Below the pieces are notes generated by a model. It was given only the letters and a program-made list of their open reading frames with translations, was not told where the DNA came from and did not search any database. Both the position numbers and the translations under genes were made by a program. This document shows positions 22,066 to 30,458 of a stretch of DNA of 64,000 bases, in pieces (positions within the stretch are counted from its first letter, which is position 1; each line of letters starts with the position of its first letter). Location of the stretch: positions 1 through 64,000 of the forward strand of contig CANMDW010000030.1 of NCBI GenBank assembly GCA_947496705.1, given 5' to 3'. This DNA comes from an uncultured Aquimarina sp. (lineage in GTDB: Bacteria; Bacteroidota; Bacteroidia; Flavobacteriales; Flavobacteriaceae).

Positions 22066-25038
22066 ATGAAAAGAACTTTTCTATTGCTACTATGTTTATT
22101 AGCAATTAACACGTATTCGTCAAATGGTAAATACCGTTTAACATTGCGAGACAACCCCGCAACCTCAATCGTAATTGGGTGGGATCAGACTTCGGGAAGT
22201 AATCCTGTCGTACATTTTGGCACTACTGATTTCGGAACAGATTATAGTAGTTATCCCAGTTCTAAAGCTCCAGACCGTACAGTTTCCTACAAAGGAATGA
22301 ACAACAATTTTGCGCGCCTTACCGGTTTAACTCCTAATACCGCATATTACTTTGTGGTAAGAGATAGTGAAGGCACCAGCGAACGCTTTTGGTTTAAGAC
22401 GGCACCTGCAGATAATAGCAGATTATCATTTATAGCAGGAGGAGATTCTCGTAACAATCGTACTCCCAGACAAAACGCAAATCGTTTGGTGGCAAAATTA
22501 AAACCCCATGCGGTTTTGTTTGGAGGAGATATGACCAACGGAGATAGTAACGGTGAATGGATCGATTGGTTTAACGACTGGCAGTTAACAATTGCCAGTG
22601 ATAACAGAATATTTCCTATTGTAGCAACCAGAGGAAATCATGAAGACAGTAATAACAGTATTTACAATCTTTTTGATGTACCATCGTCCAGTGTGTATTA
22701 TGCCATTACTTTCGGAAATAACCTGGTGAGAACGTATACATTAAACACAGAGATCTCTATCGCAGGAAACCAGACAACCTGGTTGCAAAATGATTTAAAT
22801 GCCAACAGCAATACTGTCTGGAAAATGGCACAATATCATAAACCAATGCGTCCACATGTTTCTTCAAAATCGGAAGGAAATAATCAATACACCAACTGGG
22901 CGCAACTTTTTTATGATAATAATGTAAAACTCGTGATAGAGTGTGACGCGCATACCGTAAAAACAACCTGGCCTGTTCGCCCATCTACAGGGTCCGGAAG
23001 CGATGAAGGATTTGTGAGAGATGATCAAAACGGAACCGTGTATGCCGGAGAAGGATGCTGGGGTGCCCCGTTACGTACAAATAATGATAATAAGAACTGG
23101 ACCCGTAATTCTGCAAAGTTTAATCAATTTAAATGGGTCTTTGTAGACGAAAATAAAATCGAAGTTAGAACCATCAAAGTAGATAATGCATCACAGGTTG
23201 GCACAGTATCCAATAACAATGTCTTTGCAATACCTGCTAATTTAGATATCTGGAATCCTTCAAACGGAAGTGTGGTTACTATCAATAATACGAGTGTGCC
23301 AGATAATGAAGCACCATCTGCTCCAACCAATCTCACATCATTTAATGTTACAGCAAGTTCAGTTTCTTTAGACTGGAATGCAGCTACAGATAATGTAGCC
23401 GTTTCGGGATATGATGTATATCAGAATAATACTATTATCGGAAGTACAGGAACCACAGGATATGATGTAAGTGGATTATCTTCTAACACTTCGTATGCAT
23501 TTAAAGTGAAGGCAAAAGATGCTGCAGGTAATACTTCGGGATTTAGTAATACAGAGAATGTTACTACATTAGATGGTTCGACTCAATTATTTACTTTGGG
23601 GATTACCACAGTTGGTGATAGAGATGCTACTCATACTACACGTAGGGCGATGCCTTATACGATGAGTGAAAATGGTATCTTACAAAGTATTTCTTTTCAC
23701 ATAGCCGGAGGTGCCGGTGATGTACAATTAGGAGTATATGCCGATGATAACGGAGCACCAGGGAATCGATTAGGAACTACCGCAATAACTCCCGTTAGAT
23801 CCTCCAGAGGATGGCAAACCATTTCATTAGAAAACCCGGTTACGGCAAATAATGGAACTACTATATGGCTGGCCTGGATATTTTCTAACAACCCCGGTAT
23901 AGCATATGTGGCGGGAGCACCAGGTAGATACGAGGCAACAGGAACCAGCTGGTCTGCAAGTGGAGGTAATATGCCTTCTGGTTATGGTGCAGGAACCCAA
24001 AGTGATTATCTATATTCGATATATGCAAATTACCTTAGAAACCAATCCTCGGCCACATATACCCTTACTACAAATACGGTAGGACAAGGAACGGTTACCG
24101 GAGCAGGAACCTATGATGATGGAAGCACAGTTACCGTTACAGCAACTCCTGCATCAGGATGGGAATTTGACGGTTGGAGCGGAGCACTATCCGGAACAGC
24201 AAACCCTGAAACAGTACTTATGAATGCAGATAAAAATTGTACTGCTACATTTAAAGAAACTACTGTTGGTGGGGGTGGTACAGTAGGTATTACTACCATA
24301 GGAGATCGGGATTCGACACATAGCACCCAAAGATCTATGTCATATACAATGAATGAGAACGGTAGCCTGCAAAGTATCTCTATACATATAGCCGGAGGTA
24401 CTGGTAATGTGCAATTAGGAGTATATGCCGATAATAATGGAGCACCAGGTAACCGATTGGGGCAGACTGCTATTACAGCGGTTCAGGCAACAAGAGGGTG
24501 GCAAACGATTTCGCTGGAGAATCCGGTTACGGTAAATAATGGAGATACCATATGGTTGTCCTGGATATTTTCTAACAATCCCGGTGTCGCTTATGTAGCG
24601 GGAGCTCCCGGAAGGTATCAGGCAACAGGTACCAGCTGGTCTGCCAGTGGTAATAATATGCCATCTACTCATGGAAGCGGATCGCAAAGTGATTTTCGAT
24701 ATTCGGTATATACCACCTATACTACAGGATCTGCAATCCGGGGAGTAAACACAGTACTCTCAAGAGCTACCACAATCGATGAGGTAAAAAATACTGAAGT
24801 AAGGATATTCCCTAATCCATTTAATAATCTCCTGAACCTTTCTGTTTTCGGAATAACAGATGAAATTTCTATAGAAGTATTCGATCTTAGTGGTAACCGT
24901 GTACATAAAGAAACAAAGAAGGTGGTTACAAAGAGGATTTCCCTTTCTTTAAAAGATGTTAAAGGAGGTATTTATTTTGTAAAAGTTAAAAATGCTAATG
25001 GTAAATCATTGGTAACACAAAAAATAATTAAACGATAA
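22066..25038 (+). CDS. Purple-acid-phosphatase-like metallophosphoesterase with duplicated beta modules, T9SS cargo
   Basis: A 990-residue secreted protein. Signal peptide; an N-terminal fibronectin-like domain (about 20-112); a calcineurin-like phosphoesterase domain (about 118-390) with G-G-D-S-R (Asp127), G-G-D-M (Asp155), R-G-N-H-E-D (Asn191, His192), Q-Y-H-K-P and C-D-A-H-T, giving a full dinuclear metal site. Then a fibronectin type III domain (about 422-505), a roughly 140-residue module (about 510-660, T-T-V-G-D-R-D-A-T-H to Y-S-I-Y-A-N-Y), an InlB-type B repeat (about 665-738, G-S-T-V-T-V-T-A-T-P), a second copy of the 140-residue module (about 743-890) and a T9SS sorting domain (about 920-990, V-R-I-F-P-N-P-F). 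It probably releases phosphate from organic phosphates outside the cell. Confidence 0.92.
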   Translation: MKRTFLLLLCLLAINTYSSNGKYRLTLRDNPATSIVIGWDQTSGSNPVVHFGTTDFGTDYSSYPSSKAPDRTVSYKGMNNNFARLTGLTPNTAYYFVVRDSEGTSERFWFKTAPADNSRLSFIAGGDSRNNRTPRQNANRLVAKLKPHAVLFGGDMTNGDSNGEWIDWFNDWQLTIASDNRIFPIVATRGNHEDSNNSIYNLFDVPSSSVYYAITFGNNLVRTYTLNTEISIAGNQTTWLQNDLNANSNTVWKMAQYHKPMRPHVSSKSEGNNQYTNWAQLFYDNNVKLVIECDAHTVKTTWPVRPSTGSGSDEGFVRDDQNGTVYAGEGCWGAPLRTNNDNKNWTRNSAKFNQFKWVFVDENKIEVRTIKVDNASQVGTVSNNNVFAIPANLDIWNPSNGSVVTINNTSVPDNEAPSAPTNLTSFNVTASSVSLDWNAATDNVAVSGYDVYQNNTIIGSTGTTGYDVSGLSSNTSYAFKVKAKDAAGNTSGFSNTENVTTLDGSTQLFTLGITTVGDRDATHTTRRAMPYTMSENGILQSISFHIAGGAGDVQLGVYADDNGAPGNRLGTTAITPVRSSRGWQTISLENPVTANNGTTIWLAWIFSNNPGIAYVAGAPGRYEATGTSWSASGGNMPSGYGAGTQSDYLYSIYANYLRNQSSATYTLTTNTVGQGTVTGAGTYDDGSTVTVTATPASGWEFDGWSGALSGTANPETVLMNADKNCTATFKETTVGGGGTVGITTIGDRDSTHSTQRSMSYTMNENGSLQSISIHIAGGTGNVQLGVYADNNGAPGNRLGQTAITAVQATRGWQTISLENPVTVNNGDTIWLSWIFSNNPGVAYVAGAPGRYQATGTSWSASGNNMPSTHGSGSQSDFRYSVYTTYTTGSAIRGVNTVLSRATTIDEVKNTEVRIFPNPFNNLLNLSVFGITDEISIEVFDLSGNRVHKETKKVVTKRISLSLKDVKGGIYFVKVKNANGKSLVTQKIIKR

Positions 25039-25045
25039 AGGCGAT

Positions 25046-25147
25046 GATTTTTCAGCAAACAGGAAAACTCGGGATGAGCCCTCATAGCTGAAAAATCTGG
25101 GGTGTATTTTTTAGAACCGTTAATTCCTATCTGGAGTTAACGGTTCT
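25046..25147. terminator. Two hairpins after the phosphoesterase gene
   Basis: First, GATTTTTCAGC (25046-25056) pairs with GCTGAAAAATC (25087-25097) around a 30-base loop. Second, AGAACCGTTAA (25113-25123) pairs perfectly with TTAACGGTTCT (25137-25147). Neither has a classic T-run, but together they probably mark the transcript end. Confidence 0.6.
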
Positions 25148-25824
25148 TATGGTTAAAAAATCAGCTGGTTTGTTAGTTAATGTGAGTTCGGGATAAAGCA
25201 AATTTGAACATTCTGTTAAAAACCTATTAATAAGCTCTTTGAGTTTCCTTTCCTTCTGAACTACCGTACACATATATTAGGTAAGATGTTACTTGAAACT
25301 TTTCTCAAAATCACGCCCCATCCCTGTCCCGAATCTACCTGTTATTGTAGACAGGCTTGATTCGGGAATGGAATACACCAAAAATTGAACTTAAAATATT
25401 TATGGGTACGGTAGCTCACCGCCAGGCTCTGGTGTTAGACAGCTTCCAAAAAAATAATCGAATGCTGTACAGAAAACCAGGACAAGTTTTACTGTGAAGT
25501 TATTACCCCTGTAGTAGATAAGCTTTGCAGAGCCTGGATACTTGGTATTTGCAGGCTTGGTACAGAAAATATTTCTACGCCATCGATCATGTTTCTTTTC
25601 TCACTCTAACGTCACATCAGACCTGTCAGGTTTCTAAAACCTGACAGGTCTTAAATAACTCTTTGTTTGTAGAGCTGGAGTCTTGTTTGTTTGATGCTGC
25701 GAAGTCTCCCGACTTCATAGGTTCAGTAATAATCCCCGTAAATAAAACTAAGGTGCTTGCAGATTAACCGACGATTCCTGTATTTGGAAACCAGGCTCCC
25801 ACATCAAAAATACCTTCCCCCGCT
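25148..25824. other. Non-coding region with palindromic repeats
   Basis: No gene is credible here. It contains CCCGAATC/GATTCGGG around a 23-base spacer (about 25330-25368), a perfect 15-bp hairpin AGACCTGTCAGGTTT-cta-AAACCTGACAGGTCT (25619-25651) of a type common between flavobacterial genes, and GAAGTC-tccc-GACTTC (about 25705). Base composition shifts towards GC at the right end, where the 21-bp array begins with the hairpin CTTCCCC...GGGGAAG. Confidence 0.6.
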
Positions 25825-26349
25825 ACGGGGAAGACCTGTATACCTGCGGGGAAACCAAATCATAGTTCGGGGGAGCTCGGGATACCCGCGGGGGAGACCG
25901 GGATGCCTACGGGGGAGGGTAGTATACCCGCGGGGAAGCATAGAATACCTGCGGGGAAACCAAATCATAGTGCGGGGGAAGCTAATACATCCACGGGGGA
26001 GCTCGGGATACCTGCGGGGAAGGGTGGGATGCCTGAGGGGGCACACTTGTATAGTGCGGGGGAGGCTGGTACACCCGCGGGGAAACCAAATTATAGTGCG
26101 GGGGAAGCTAATACATTCGCGGGGGAGCTCGGGATACCTGCGGGGGCACACTTGTATAGTGCGGGGGAGCCCGGGATATCTGCGGGGGAGGGTGATATAC
26201 TCGCGGGGGAGGGTGGGATACCTGCGGGGGCTAGTAATAGCAAGTGTTTTACTTTTTTCGATAGGTGCTAATATACCCATGGTATCGTTCGGGAGGATTG
26301 TGTTGCCAAGAACTTTTTTTACAGGTCGTTTTTCTTTGTTTATGCTCAT
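25804..26349 (-). CDS. Possible heptad-repeat protein read from the 21-bp array
   Basis: The minus strand has an ATG at 26349 and an open frame of 181 codons: a basic unique N-terminus (M-S-I-N-K-E-K-R-P-V-K-K) then about 19 heptads of the form L-P-R-R-Y-P-E. It is the only one of the three open frames with an ATG before the array. There is no visible ribosome-binding site, the Pro/Arg-rich composition is unusual, and the frame may be open only because the array lacks stops. Alternative plus-strand frames run 25757-26473 and about 25772-26271. Confidence 0.25.
   Translation of the reverse strand: MSINKEKRPVKKVLGNTILPNDTMGILAPIEKSKTLAITSPRRYPTLPREYITLPRRYPGLPRTIQVCPRRYPELPRECISFPRTIIWFPRGCTSLPRTIQVCPLRHPTLPRRYPELPRGCISFPRTMIWFPRRYSMLPRGYTTLPRRHPGLPRGYPELPRTMIWFPRRYTGLPRSGGRYF
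25825..26232. repeat. Tandem array of 21-bp units with a G-rich core (19 full units plus a partial)
   Basis: Each unit is a 9-bp core, consensus GCGGGGGAG (variants GCGGGGAAA, GCGGGGGCA, ACGGGGGAG), plus a 12-bp variable part, with exact 21-bp spacing throughout. Variable parts recur: CCAAATCATAGT in units 2, 7 and 13 (one base changed), GCTAATACAT in 8 and 14, CTCGGGATACCT in 9 and 15, CACTTGTATAGT in 11 and 16. Units 7-8-9 reappear as 13-14-15, showing segmental duplication. Because 21 is a multiple of 3, three frames stay open: plus-strand heptads built on R-G, plus-strand heptads built on A-G-E/K, and minus-strand heptads built on P-R. None has a convincing start and ribosome-binding site. 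GC content is far above the surroundings. Confidence 0.95.
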
Positions 26350-26566
26350 GAATCGGGGTCTAATATTTACATCAACGTTTATTTTCTTCCAGGTCTTATA
26401 TTTTTTAAACTATCCCAAATTCTGGAACCAATCTACAAGCTTTTTCGATCAGGGTTTCACTTTTTTTTCATAATTTGAATTTTAGAAATTAATACCTATC
26501 CTAAAAGTAGTTAATACAGCAGTATTCAAAAACTACCTTTAGGTTTAGTTCAACATTGTGTAAGAT

Positions 26567-26640
26567 TGCATTGAGTAAATAGTTTGCCTTCGCTATCGCT
26601 GTGCAAAACGATTTAATCAACGACGCTAACGCTCATCTTA
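26567..26640. repeat. Imperfect inverted repeat before the islet genes
   Basis: GTGTAAGAT at the left matches ATCTTACAC at the right, with further partial pairing inside (GCATTGAG with CTAACGCTCA). It resembles a recombination or cassette-end structure in outline, but it does not match integron attC core boxes well. Confidence 0.45.
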
Positions 26641-26668
26641 CACTTATCATTACATATAATATCAATAA

Positions 26669-27511
26669 ATGAACTACTCCTTAAGAATTATAGAATCAAA
26701 AATTACTAACGAAAGTTATACTTGGGAAAAGTTGCCATCTGGCCCCAATAATTGGGGTAAATTATTGGGTGCAAAAAATGAAAACTTTATTGTCGCAAAT
26801 AAAAAAGAACTTGCATTAGTTGACGTTAATGGAAATTCTATATGGAAAAAGCCCATTAGCTGCCCTGGAACTCCTAACAATGTCTGGATTTCAGATAATC
26901 GTTTACTAGTTACGACTTCCTCAGATGAATATCATGCATGGGGATATTTGGGTCCAGCTATTCTTGTAGATTTGGATGAAGGAACTATTATTAGCGAAAT
27001 TAAAGGTTCACAAGGTGAAGCTTTAACTAATGGACGATTTTTGATAGGACTGGAAGGATATGATGTATTTGATACATGGATGTATGGGGCAAATGGTGAG
27101 CTTATTCAACAATGGAAAAGTTATGGACATTATATTATCGGAGAAAATAATGATATCCGTGTTATAGAGCAAGACAGGAAGAATCCAACTAATGCACATG
27201 TTGTAAGACTGAAATTTGATGGAACAATTCAAAAGGGAGTAAAACTTAATACACCTTCTGCTTCAAAACCAATTACATGTAGTAACGGAGACATAATTTT
27301 CATCAATTCAGGTAAGTTAAAAGTAGTTGATTTAGCATTAAACGAAAAGCTAGAATTGCTACTACTAAAAATTCCTAAAAGTGAATCTTGGAGATATATT
27401 TCAAAAATTCAGTTTCAGGAAAACAATTTGAAGGCAGAAATATTCGAGCGAACAAAAGAACCACCGATTGAATATCAAAAACATGAATGGTTAATCGACA
27501 TAAAAAGCTGA
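26669..27511 (+). CDS. Cytosolic protein of unknown function, possible beta-propeller
   Basis: A 280-residue protein without signal peptide, not assigned to a named family. Repeated short patterns of the type V-D-V-N-G-N-S-I-W-K-K, L-V-D-L-D-E-G-T-I-I-S-E and Y-G-A-N-G-E-L-I-Q-Q-W suggest PQQ/WD-like blades of a small beta-propeller. It is the first gene of an AT-rich islet of small unrelated genes. An inverted repeat with GTGTAAGAT/ATCTTACAC ends lies about 30-100 bp upstream. Confidence 0.65.
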   Translation: MNYSLRIIESKITNESYTWEKLPSGPNNWGKLLGAKNENFIVANKKELALVDVNGNSIWKKPISCPGTPNNVWISDNRLLVTTSSDEYHAWGYLGPAILVDLDEGTIISEIKGSQGEALTNGRFLIGLEGYDVFDTWMYGANGELIQQWKSYGHYIIGENNDIRVIEQDRKNPTNAHVVRLKFDGTIQKGVKLNTPSASKPITCSNGDIIFINSGKLKVVDLALNEKLELLLLKIPKSESWRYISKIQFQENNLKAEIFERTKEPPIEYQKHEWLIDIKS

Positions 27512-27566
27512 TAGATTCAAATAATGAAATTGAATAAACTAATAATCAAGTAAAACATCATAAACT

Positions 27567-28001
27567 ATGAACCAAATAAATATTTTTCTTACAACAACTT
27601 TCTTATTACTCTCAATTAATTTGTTTTCACAATCAAATGACAAACAAAAAGTAGAAAAAGTTATTATTAACTCTTATATTCATGGATTAATAGATGGTGA
27701 AGATTTTGAGAAAGCAAAAGAAGGTATTCATGAGGATTTTGTGATATGGGGACATCAAGATAGTTTACTTACAAAAAAAACGAGAGACGATTGGATTAGT
27801 CAACGAAAGAAACGAACAAATCTTCCAAAAGTCACCTACACTATTTTTTATATTGATATTGAAGGTGATGCGGCAAATGCTAAAATAGAAATGACAAGAG
27901 AAAATAGTATTGCGGTTGATTATATTTTCTTATACAGATTTAAAGAAAATTGGAGAATAGTATCTGCAATAGACCATGTAAAAAGGAGCGTCAAAGAATG
28001 A
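27567..28001 (+). CDS. Secreted NTF2-like (lumazine-binding-like) protein
   Basis: A 144-residue protein with signal peptide (M-N-Q-I-N-I-F-L-T-T-T-F-L-L-L, ending N-L-F-S-Q). The mature part follows the NTF2/SnoaL-like fold: an N-terminal helix pair ending Y-I-H-G-L-I-D-G-E-D-F-E-K-A, then V-I-W-G-H and strands ending L-Y-R-F-K-E-N-W-R-I-V. This matches the putative lumazine-binding group found widely in Bacteroidota; the ligand or activity is unknown. It sits 55 bp after the previous gene on the same strand. Confidence 0.75.
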   Translation: MNQINIFLTTTFLLLSINLFSQSNDKQKVEKVIINSYIHGLIDGEDFEKAKEGIHEDFVIWGHQDSLLTKKTRDDWISQRKKRTNLPKVTYTIFYIDIEGDAANAKIEMTRENSIAVDYIFLYRFKENWRIVSAIDHVKRSVKE

Positions 28002-28128
28002 TTATTGAAATTACTACACGGGAATAATAAATTACGACGCCACAACAAAGGCTATATCCAATAAGGGTTTTAGTAGTAAAATTTAAAGTAGATGCAAGTA
28101 ATAAAATTAGAAATAAATTGAAAAACAA

Positions 28129-28236
28129 GAGCCGTATGATGGGAGACTATCACCTACGGTTTTGTGCCTGCGCATCGTAGTGCTTTGGCACACAGCTGTG
28201 AGAGACTCGGGGTGAAACTCCCCTTGTCTACTCGAC
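28129..28236 (+). mobile_element. Group II intron 3' end fragment (domains V and VI)
   Basis: Domain V (28129-28163) reads GAGCCGTATGATGG-GAGA-CTATCACC-TACGGTTT: the AGC catalytic triad is in the lower stem, a two-base bulge, an upper stem capped by a GNRA loop (GAGA), and a closing TACGGTTT. Domain VI (about 28199-28236) is GAGAC-tc-GGGG...CCCC-tt-GTCTAC with an unpaired A near the 3' side. About 35 extra bases with their own stem (GTGCC...GGCAC) lie between the two domains. No reverse transcriptase gene or domains I-IV precede it, so this is a remnant. Confidence 0.85.
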
Positions 28237-28260
28237 CACTAGACCGTTACCAGCAATAAG

Positions 28261-29070
28261 ATGAAAAAAATATCGACCATATTATTTGTTTTATTATCGA
28301 TATTGGCCTTTGGTCAAAAGAAGATGATGAAAAAGGCAGAAATCGCTTTTAAACACTATGAAAAAGGAGAAAAGTATGAAGCTCTTTTGGTATTCAAAGA
28401 GTTGGTAAGAGATTATCCAAAATCTGAACATTATGGACGAAACCTCTATAATATTCCAACTATATATCAAGAATTAGATTCAACTGCATTGGCAATTGAA
28501 TGGTTTAAAAAAGTTCTAAATGATAGAAAATTAGACGATTCTGAAAAAGACCACTCTCGGGGAATTTTTGAAACAAATACCAATTTTAAACATTATTCAG
28601 CTATGAATATTGGAGTGATCAACTATAACACTGGAGACTATTCAGAAGCATTAAGATATTATAAATTGGCAGACACTCAATATCCATACTATAACACTTC
28701 GGGTACTGACTTGAAATTGAATAAAATCAAACTAGCTTCTAATATTTCTGATTGCTACTTAAAACTTAATAAAATTGATAGTGCAATTATTATATTATTA
28801 CCTCATGCCTTAACCGAATCTCCTGGAGCTAAAAACCATGCAAGTGAAAAAATAATTCACATAGTAAGTGAAAAGAAAAGAGAAAGTTCATTTAAATCTG
28901 AATTGGAAAAATCTCTTAAAAGTTTCAAAAAAATACAGACTGGAATAGTATTAACTTGCTATGGGATCGAAGTGAAAATCTATCCATATTTTGACGAAGA
29001 ATTGACCAAAGAATATTTGATGAATACTGAATTATATAAAAAAATAATAAAAGCTGGTAACAATGGCTGA
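28261..29070 (+). CDS. Secreted tetratricopeptide-repeat-like protein
   Basis: A 269-residue protein with signal peptide (M-K-K-I-S-T-I-L-F-V-L-L-S-I-L-A-F-G-Q). Helical repeats follow: A-F-K-H-Y-E-K-G-E-K-Y-E-A-L-L-V-F-K, L-A-I-E-W-F-K-K-V-L, and N-T-G-D-Y-S-E-A-L-R-Y-Y-K-L-A, consistent with TPR units from about 25 to 190. The C-terminal 70 residues are not recognised. It starts about 24 bp after the group II intron fragment, so it may be the gene disrupted or flanked by that insertion. Function unknown. Confidence 0.75.
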   Translation: MKKISTILFVLLSILAFGQKKMMKKAEIAFKHYEKGEKYEALLVFKELVRDYPKSEHYGRNLYNIPTIYQELDSTALAIEWFKKVLNDRKLDDSEKDHSRGIFETNTNFKHYSAMNIGVINYNTGDYSEALRYYKLADTQYPYYNTSGTDLKLNKIKLASNISDCYLKLNKIDSAIIILLPHALTESPGAKNHASEKIIHIVSEKKRESSFKSELEKSLKSFKKIQTGIVLTCYGIEVKIYPYFDEELTKEYLMNTELYKKIIKAGNNG

Positions 29071-29132
29071 AAAATCATAGCCACCCATCGGGATGGCAAC
29101 GCTTGTTATACTTAACGAACATTGAACAGACC

Positions 29133-29530
29133 ATGAACATATATACTATTTGATATTGATTTTTTGTTCTCTGATGTTTTCAAATGAATCATTCGGGCAG
29201 ACTAATAATGATTGCGATTCTATATACAGTTTTGTTGAGATTATGCCCGAATATGAGAATGGAACAAAAGGATTGATGGATTATTTAAGCAAGGATTTAA
29301 TCCCAATTCTTACTGATTGTACTCAAAGCGATAGCACATTGATTGCAAGCTTGTATTTGACAATGACGATAGATAAAAGGAAAAGTTATTGACATTCAAT
29401 TTGATAGATTAAATGCGACTGAACAATGCAAAAATGAATTGAAACAAAAAATAATGACTATGACTTCATGAACACCAGGAAAGAAAAACGGAATACCTGT
29501 TTGTTGTAAATATTCCTGGCCAATAAGGCG
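29133..29530 (+). pseudogene. Broken secreted protein with TonB C-terminal-like region
   Basis: Reading across frameshifts gives a signal peptide (M-N-I-Y-T, then I-L-I-F-C-S-L-M-F-S), then V-E-I-M-P-E-Y-E-N-G and L-M-D-Y-L-S-K-D-L, as in small Bacteroidota proteins with a TonB-like domain. After a second frameshift at about 29382 it continues K-V-I-D-I-Q-F-D-R-L-N-A-T-E, then a TGA where homologues have Trp before T-P-G-K-K-N-G. Two frameshifts and a nonsense change show it is no longer functional. Confidence 0.7.
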
Positions 29531-29565
29531 TTGTATAATGTGACAGTAAACTAATAATAAGACAA

Positions 29566-29907
29566 ATGACTAAAAAATGGAAAATTGCTTTCTGGGTGTC
29601 GTTGAGTATTAATATGGTCTTGATAGTCGGAGGAGCATTTATTATAACTGCTAATACGATTACTTCTGGACACAATTATGACAATCTGATTACTGTAACA
29701 GAGGATTTGAATAATATATCAAAAGCGATTTCCAGAAAAGCATTTACAATCGATGAATTTGATAGTGAATTGACAAAAATAAAAGCAGGGCATTTCACAG
29801 ATAAAGAGAATAGTCTGATTATTTTTCAGATAGTACATTTATTGTTTAATCCCGATGGAGAATTCAACAAAATTGAAACTTACTATCTTGAGAATGGTGA
29901 TGAGTAA
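29566..29907 (+). CDS. Small membrane-anchored protein, possibly immunity-like
   Basis: A 113-residue protein with one N-terminal membrane helix (W-K-I-A-F-W-V-S-L-S-I-N-M-V-L-I-V-G) and a soluble part of about 80 residues (L-I-T-V-T-E-D-L-N-N-I, then E-L-T-K-I-K-A-G-H-F-T-D-K-E-N). The outline resembles small Imm58-type immunity proteins, but the match is weak and no toxin gene is adjacent. Its codon use and AT-rich setting match the other islet genes. Confidence 0.55.
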   Translation: MTKKWKIAFWVSLSINMVLIVGGAFIITANTITSGHNYDNLITVTEDLNNISKAISRKAFTIDEFDSELTKIKAGHFTDKENSLIIFQIVHLLFNPDGEFNKIETYYLENGDE

Positions 29908-30046
29908 AATCAACGACACGCCAACAATAAATATAGATCATTGGGCAGATAGTGCAATAATTGAATATGAGTACATTTAATAAAACATATAGCGGTTTGA
30001 TAGGTTGGTGTTTCAAAATGTCCAAGGTCCCATATTAAAACCGTTA

Positions 30047-30445
30047 GTGTGCCCGAAGCTGTGGCAATCCAGTGGGTGTACATCCCACCAGAGTAATTGG
30101 CTGTTCACTCTGAAGAAAGGTACACAGTTGTAGTTGTAAAGGTATTTCTGAAGCTGTACCAGACAAATAATCAAGCCGTAATGTGAGAGCGTGAACCCGT
30201 AGTAGCTTCGAGAAGTGTATCTGCAATTTGGGGAGAGTTTTGACGGTCATCGAACCCTGTCATTTCAATAGGATTAGCAGTCGATTGAATATTAAAGAGT
30301 TGCCGGAGTTATAGGGATGGTGTGATTATAGATAGATGATTACGGAACGAAGGAGGTTTAATGAAGGGAGCACTGATAGCTTTTATATTTAACCAGATAT
30401 TAATAGATAGGGCTATCGAGCTCTACTCTACACCTTCATTATAAA
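30047..30445 (+). mobile_element. Group II intron 5' fragment (domain I and following)
   Basis: It begins GTGTGCCCGAAG, a typical GUGYG-type 5' end, and continues through domain I-like hairpins (CCAGTGGGTGTACATCCCACCAG, GGTACAC...AGCTGTACC) to GATTACGGAACGAAGGAGG, as found before domain IV. No intron-encoded reverse transcriptase follows; the DUF6090 gene comes next. It lies 1.8 kb downstream of the 3' end fragment at 28129, on the same strand, so the parts are in permuted order. The right boundary is approximate. Confidence 0.75.
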
Positions 30446-30458
30446 ACCAACAGAGTTA

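Noticed and set aside
25825..26232. CRISPR array
   Set aside because: The conserved part is only 9 bp and the variable part 12 bp, with variable parts repeated among units; there are no cas genes, and CRISPR repeats are longer with mostly unique spacers.
25757..26473. Plus-strand repeat protein of 238 codons
   Set aside because: Begins at a TTG without a ribosome-binding site; a second plus-strand frame and a minus-strand frame are open through the same array because its period is a multiple of three.
26567..26640. Integron attC site
   Set aside because: There is an inverted repeat, but the required core boxes (RYYYAAC and GTTRRRY pairs) are not both present, and no integrase gene is in the window.
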